A stretch of 64,000 nt of DNA, from assembly GCA_020186115.1 (NCBI GenBank), contig WSYJ01000186.1, positions 3,083,501 through 3,147,500 on the forward strand, written 5' to 3'. Under the pieces are notes generated by a model that ran no database searches, was not told the DNA's origin, and saw only the letters and a list, made by a program, of their open reading frames with translations. Each line of letters begins with the position of its first letter. Position 1 is the stretch's first letter. The stretch comes from Histomonas meleagridis (Eukaryota > Parabasalia > Tritrichomonadida > Dientamoebidae). This document shows, piece after piece, positions 60,562 through 64,000 of the stretch. The translations under genes were made by a program, and so were the position numbers.

Positions 60562-61692
60562 TTAATCTAAAGGAAACATTTTTTCATAAACATAAGCCTG
60601 CGCAATTAATTCATCTATTTTATCATCCCATATTTCTGGTGGTATCATTTGGATGAAAGTATTTATTTCTGATTGAGAGAGACCGTTTAATTTTGGCGCT
60701 AAAACCGATAGCATTGATGCGCACAAGTAAACTAAAGAAGGCCCAATTCTGGTATGATGACATACTAAAGTATCCCATATCCTAAAAAGTTGCTCAAATT
60801 TAAATTCTCGGACAAGCAAACAATTCATCCATCGAAAAGCAAATGTAATATAATTAACATTTTCTTTTTCAAGCCATGAATGAAGCTCGCTTTCAACCAC
60901 AGCTGTAATGGTTTTAAGTTGGTCAATCATTCGAAATATTCCAGGTTGACCTTTTGTGAATAGATCTTGAATTCCATCAAGCATAGTATTGAAACACCAA
61001 AAACAATCTGCTTCAATTTCTTTCATGTCATCTCCTGTGATAAAGTCGATATCATCCTTTTGAAGAATATCTTCAAGTGGATCATTTGGAAAATATGGAG
61101 TCAAAAAGAGTAGAAAAAAGGGAGCAAGTATGTCGTTCATACCCTGCACATACCCAGAAGCAGGATGACGAATGGCCCAAACAAATAATACGTGTTTGAA
61201 AATTTCTTGAATTCTTTCATTATGGATAAGTTTAAATCCTGTACGTGGAAGATCAATCTGTATTTGGTGAATGATCTGATTTTGTGATACTGTCCATGTT
61301 TTTTGTAATGATGGATCAAATAATCTGTTTAAATTATCAAAATAATATTTTCTCTTTTGTGCAAGTAATGCCTGTGATTGTTCGGAATTAATAGGTTCGT
61401 AATCTAAAAGCAAACGATAAATACGTGGACGATATTTTGATGGAAACCCATTCCAAGCGATAGATTTAAGTTGTTCTACATCAGCAATAGGTTTTGATAG
61501 AATAGATTCAAATGTTTGCATTTTTTGTTGGATTTTATTTTTTTCCTTAATCTTGGAATCTTGGATTTTTTGATTGGGCTTAAGATTAATATCATTAGGT
61601 CGTATTGGTTTTTGTGCTTCGTTAGAAACATTTTTATCTGTTTTATTACCGAAAATTCCCAATCCAAAAAATCCTCTCATTATTGATTCCAT
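60562..61692 (-). CDS. TBC-domain Rab GTPase-activating protein, TBC1D22-like
   Basis: 376 residues from ATG 61692 (the upstream TTG in the same frame is not a likely start). A hydrophilic Lys-rich N-terminus of about 70 residues precedes the TBC domain: WNGFPSKYRPRIYRLLLDY, the arginine-finger motif IQIDLPRT (I-x-x-D-x-x-R), the glutamine-finger motif SGYVQGMNDILAPF (Y-x-Q), and LFRIWDTLV. Both catalytic fingers are present, so it should accelerate GTP hydrolysis on a Rab. The FFLLFLTPYF insertion and EADCFWCFNTMLDGIQD resemble the TBC1D22 branch. Confidence 0.9.
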   Translation of the reverse strand: MESIMRGFFGLGIFGNKTDKNVSNEAQKPIRPNDINLKPNQKIQDSKIKEKNKIQQKMQTFESILSKPIADVEQLKSIAWNGFPSKYRPRIYRLLLDYEPINSEQSQALLAQKRKYYFDNLNRLFDPSLQKTWTVSQNQIIHQIQIDLPRTGFKLIHNERIQEIFKHVLFVWAIRHPASGYVQGMNDILAPFFLLFLTPYFPNDPLEDILQKDDIDFITGDDMKEIEADCFWCFNTMLDGIQDLFTKGQPGIFRMIDQLKTITAVVESELHSWLEKENVNYITFAFRWMNCLLVREFKFEQLFRIWDTLVCHHTRIGPSLVYLCASMLSVLAPKLNGLSQSEINTFIQMIPPEIWDDKIDELIAQAYVYEKMFPLD

Positions 61693-62406
61693 TAAAGAGT
61701 TCAAAAACTTTCAGCCTCAAAAAAGTAAAAAAATGACGCACCTTACGATGGGGCACACCGATGATCAATTTTTCAGTAAAATACACGTATCGGAATAATT
61801 TTCTACAGTTTACAAATGATAAAAGATTAGGAAAACAAAACTTCTCTGTTTTTCATGTTATACATGATATTTCTTGAAATGTAGTAATACAGAGTTAACA
61901 ATATGATGGTAGATTAAGAATCACTATTCAAAATTGAAATGATTAGATTTTTTTGACAATTTAATTTCAAATATTTTTATGAAAATGTTGAAAATAAGTC
62001 TGTTTGGAGAATTTATCTGAACATAATACGCATTTATTCCTAAGAATGTTCATCCATTTTTGTGTCACTTTTATCTCAAGGTGGCCAAACACCGAATTCA
62101 ATGGCTTCTTGAAAGTCAGGCGATCGGTTAAATACAAAGGTTAATGATGTGATATAAATATTAATTTTCCATGATTAAAAAGAATTATAATTAGAATATT
62201 ATATAATAATTTAATAGCATAAGTATTGATTTTATTTTATTAAATAATTTTTTTGATTATTTAAGTTTGATGAGAAATTTATATTTTAAATTTTGTTAAG
62301 TTGTTGTATGTTACACAATTTTCTGGGCGCGGTACGACATTTTCTTTCAATTTTTTTTGTTCATCGTTTCCAAAAACGATGAAATTAAAAAGTGGCACAT
62401 TCATTC
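61693..62406. other. Divergent intergenic region
   Basis: Holds TGTGTCACTTTT near 62061 and AAAAAGTGGCACATTCATTC immediately before the ATG at 62407. No gene seen. Confidence 0.4.
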
Positions 62407-63894
62407 ATGGATAGCTCCAAGTTCGTCCATACTGAGATTGTTGACCAAGAAGTCTTAAATAACACGATTAATCTTTGCCGAGAAAGAGACATTATCCTTC
62501 CAACATTCAAACAATTAGCCCATCCAGAATTAATCCCACCAAAGATTGTTGAAAAACTTAAGTCCATTGATCTTTGGGCTACTAACCCACTAAACCTCTT
62601 CCGTATTAGCTGGCACAACGATACAGAAACCGGTGGTTTTGGCGATGTTAATACTGTTGAAATTCCACCAGAATTATCCGGAGTCAAGTGCCCAATTTAT
62701 GTTCTTATTGGTAAGAAGTTCCCAACAGGTTGCCACAAAGTTGGTGCTACATTTGGTCCACTTGTTTCCCGTCTTGTTCGTGGTGCATTTGACCCAACCA
62801 AACAAAAGGCACTTTGGCCATCCACTGGTAACTATTGCCGTGGTGGTGCCTTCAACTCCAAGCTTCTTGGTTGCACAGCCATTGCAGTTCTTCCAGAAAT
62901 GATGTCCAAGGAACGTTTCGATTGGCTCAAAGAAATTGGTGCCACTGTTTATGCCACCCCAGGCTGTGAATCCAATGTCAAAGAAATCTTTGATAAAGCC
63001 AAAGAACTTACACATGACAATCCAGGAGTTGTTGTCAATCTTAACCAATTCGAAGAACTTACTAACCCACTCTTCCACTATCATGTTACAGGTCCAGCCA
63101 TTGAAGAAGTCTATGAGAAGCATAAGAAAGAAGGAAGCCGTCTTGCAGCATGCTGCTTCAACCAAGGCTCAGCAGGTACACTTGCATGCGGCATGTATCT
63201 CCACAAGAAGTTCCCCAAGATGTTACTTGGATGCTCAGAAGCACTTCAATGCCCAACACTTCTTAACAATGGATTCGGTGACCACCGTATTGAAGGTATT
63301 GGCGACAAACACGTTCCATGGATTCTTAATGCCAAAGATCAAGATGTACTTTTAGCCATTGATGATGAAGCATGCATGCAAATCTTCCGTGTCTTCAACA
63401 CACCCGAAGGTAAGGCCATGTTAGAGAAGAGAGGCATCAAGCCCGAGAAGATTAAGGAACTCGAATACTTGGGTATCTCTGGCATTGCTAATGTTCTTGG
63501 TGTTATTAAGATGGCCAAACATTTCGAATTCACTGAAAAGGATATTTGTTGCACAGTTGCGACAGATTCTGCTATCATGTACACATCCAGAATTAAGGAA
63601 CTTGAAGAGAAGCATGGAAAGTATTCAGAAGAACAAGCATTTGCTGATTACTTTAGATACATGTTAGGCCAAACTGATGATAACTTGGAAGAGTTAACAT
63701 ACAGCACAAGAAGGAGGATTCATAACTTGAAATATTACACTTGGATCGAACAACAAGGTAAAACTATAGAAGAACTGAACGCTCAATGGTATAACGATGA
63801 CTATTGGGACAAGCAAATGGACGTTGCTAATGCTATCGATGTCTTAATTAATGATTTCAATGAAAAGACTGGACTCCTCAAGAAATACGAGTAA
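62407..63894 (+). CDS. Fold-type II PLP-dependent enzyme, cysteine-synthase-like
   Basis: 495 residues from ATG 62407; the upstream in-frame GTG at 62392 lies in the promoter-like motif and is not used here as the start. It has the plan of the tryptophan synthase beta / cysteine synthase superfamily: a lysine for the Schiff base in FPTGCHKVGAT (K111), a substrate loop STGNYCRGGAFN (139-150), a Gly-rich phosphate-binding loop CFNQGSAGTLACG, and a late CCTVATDSAIMY segment. It is longer than ordinary cysteine synthase, with a helical extension. The substrate is unknown. Codon use is strongly C-biased compared with neighbouring genes, so it is probably highly expressed. Such enzymes in trichomonads are often of bacterial origin, which I infer only. 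Confidence 0.8.
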   Translation: MDSSKFVHTEIVDQEVLNNTINLCRERDIILPTFKQLAHPELIPPKIVEKLKSIDLWATNPLNLFRISWHNDTETGGFGDVNTVEIPPELSGVKCPIYVLIGKKFPTGCHKVGATFGPLVSRLVRGAFDPTKQKALWPSTGNYCRGGAFNSKLLGCTAIAVLPEMMSKERFDWLKEIGATVYATPGCESNVKEIFDKAKELTHDNPGVVVNLNQFEELTNPLFHYHVTGPAIEEVYEKHKKEGSRLAACCFNQGSAGTLACGMYLHKKFPKMLLGCSEALQCPTLLNNGFGDHRIEGIGDKHVPWILNAKDQDVLLAIDDEACMQIFRVFNTPEGKAMLEKRGIKPEKIKELEYLGISGIANVLGVIKMAKHFEFTEKDICCTVATDSAIMYTSRIKELEEKHGKYSEEQAFADYFRYMLGQTDDNLEELTYSTRRRIHNLKYYTWIEQQGKTIEELNAQWYNDDYWDKQMDVANAIDVLINDFNEKTGLLKKYE

Positions 63895-64000
63895 AAAATC
63901 AGTTATTGATTAGTTTTGAACCAATTGTTTGTTTACATGTAATAAATCCATAAAACTTTCATAATATAAAATCTTTTTATATTCGCTGGCCAAGAACACA

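Noticed and set aside
62392..62406. GTG as start of the PLP enzyme, and similar GTG or TTG starts at 37638, 40648, 47999, 50405, 55669 and 61704
   Set aside because: Eukaryotic genes start at ATG; a downstream in-frame ATG exists in each case, and at 62392 and 50405 the GTG lies inside the AAAAGTG motif.

Overview
The window looks like nuclear DNA of a parabasalid (trichomonad) protist, most probably a Tritrichomonas-type AT-rich genome. The reasons are dense, nearly intron-free genes, very short 5' and 3' flanks, BspA-like leucine-rich repeat and DUF3447-type ankyrin genes, a hydrogenosomal-type A-type flavoprotein, and one intron with the trichomonad signature GTATGT...TCTAACACATAG. The species is inferred from gene content and was not checked against a database.

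Layout. 1-2.3 kb: the 3' end of an unrecognised gene, then a truncated ADP-ribosyltransferase-like ORF converging on and overlapping a BspA-like LRR gene. 2.7-6.3 kb: a MON2-like HEAT protein. 7.0-9.0 kb: an ankyrin gene whose last repeats are separated by 84-nt AT-rich blocks. 9.0-28.66 kb: three tandem copies (C, B, A, all on the minus strand) of a non-LTR retrotransposon with C2H2 zinc fingers, reverse transcriptase and a restriction-like endonuclease, stacked on the 3' side of one intact tRNA-Asn(GUU) gene. 28.7-47.9 kb: ordinary genes (CS/Sel1 tail-anchored protein, AP endonuclease, a possible Ada3-like protein, condensin-II NCAPD3, a spliced possible initiator-binding protein, a PH/proline-rich/RUN-like protein, a TPR protein with an acidic tail, a two-repeat Myb, an ABC half-transporter). 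48.5-50.3 kb: a second ankyrin gene, opposite strand, with the same 84-nt blocks. 50.8-63.9 kb: a large alpha-solenoid protein with a polyQ tail, a flavodiiron protein, a metallophosphoesterase, a Frag1/DRAM-type membrane protein, ribosomal protein eL33, a TBC RabGAP and a PLP enzyme.

The most striking system is the retrotransposon array. Each element joins the tRNA gene inside the T-loop (B box). A 21-bp copy of the tRNA 3' end plus its T6 terminator lies at every junction, so the tRNA gene stays whole while elements stack beside it. All three copies carry an in-frame TGA at the same codon just before the reverse transcriptase core. Second is the ankyrin architecture: in two separate genes, ankyrin units recur with a period of exactly 170 bp, made of 86 bp of intact coding sequence and 84 bp of AT-rich sequence that lacks the intron signals seen elsewhere in the window.
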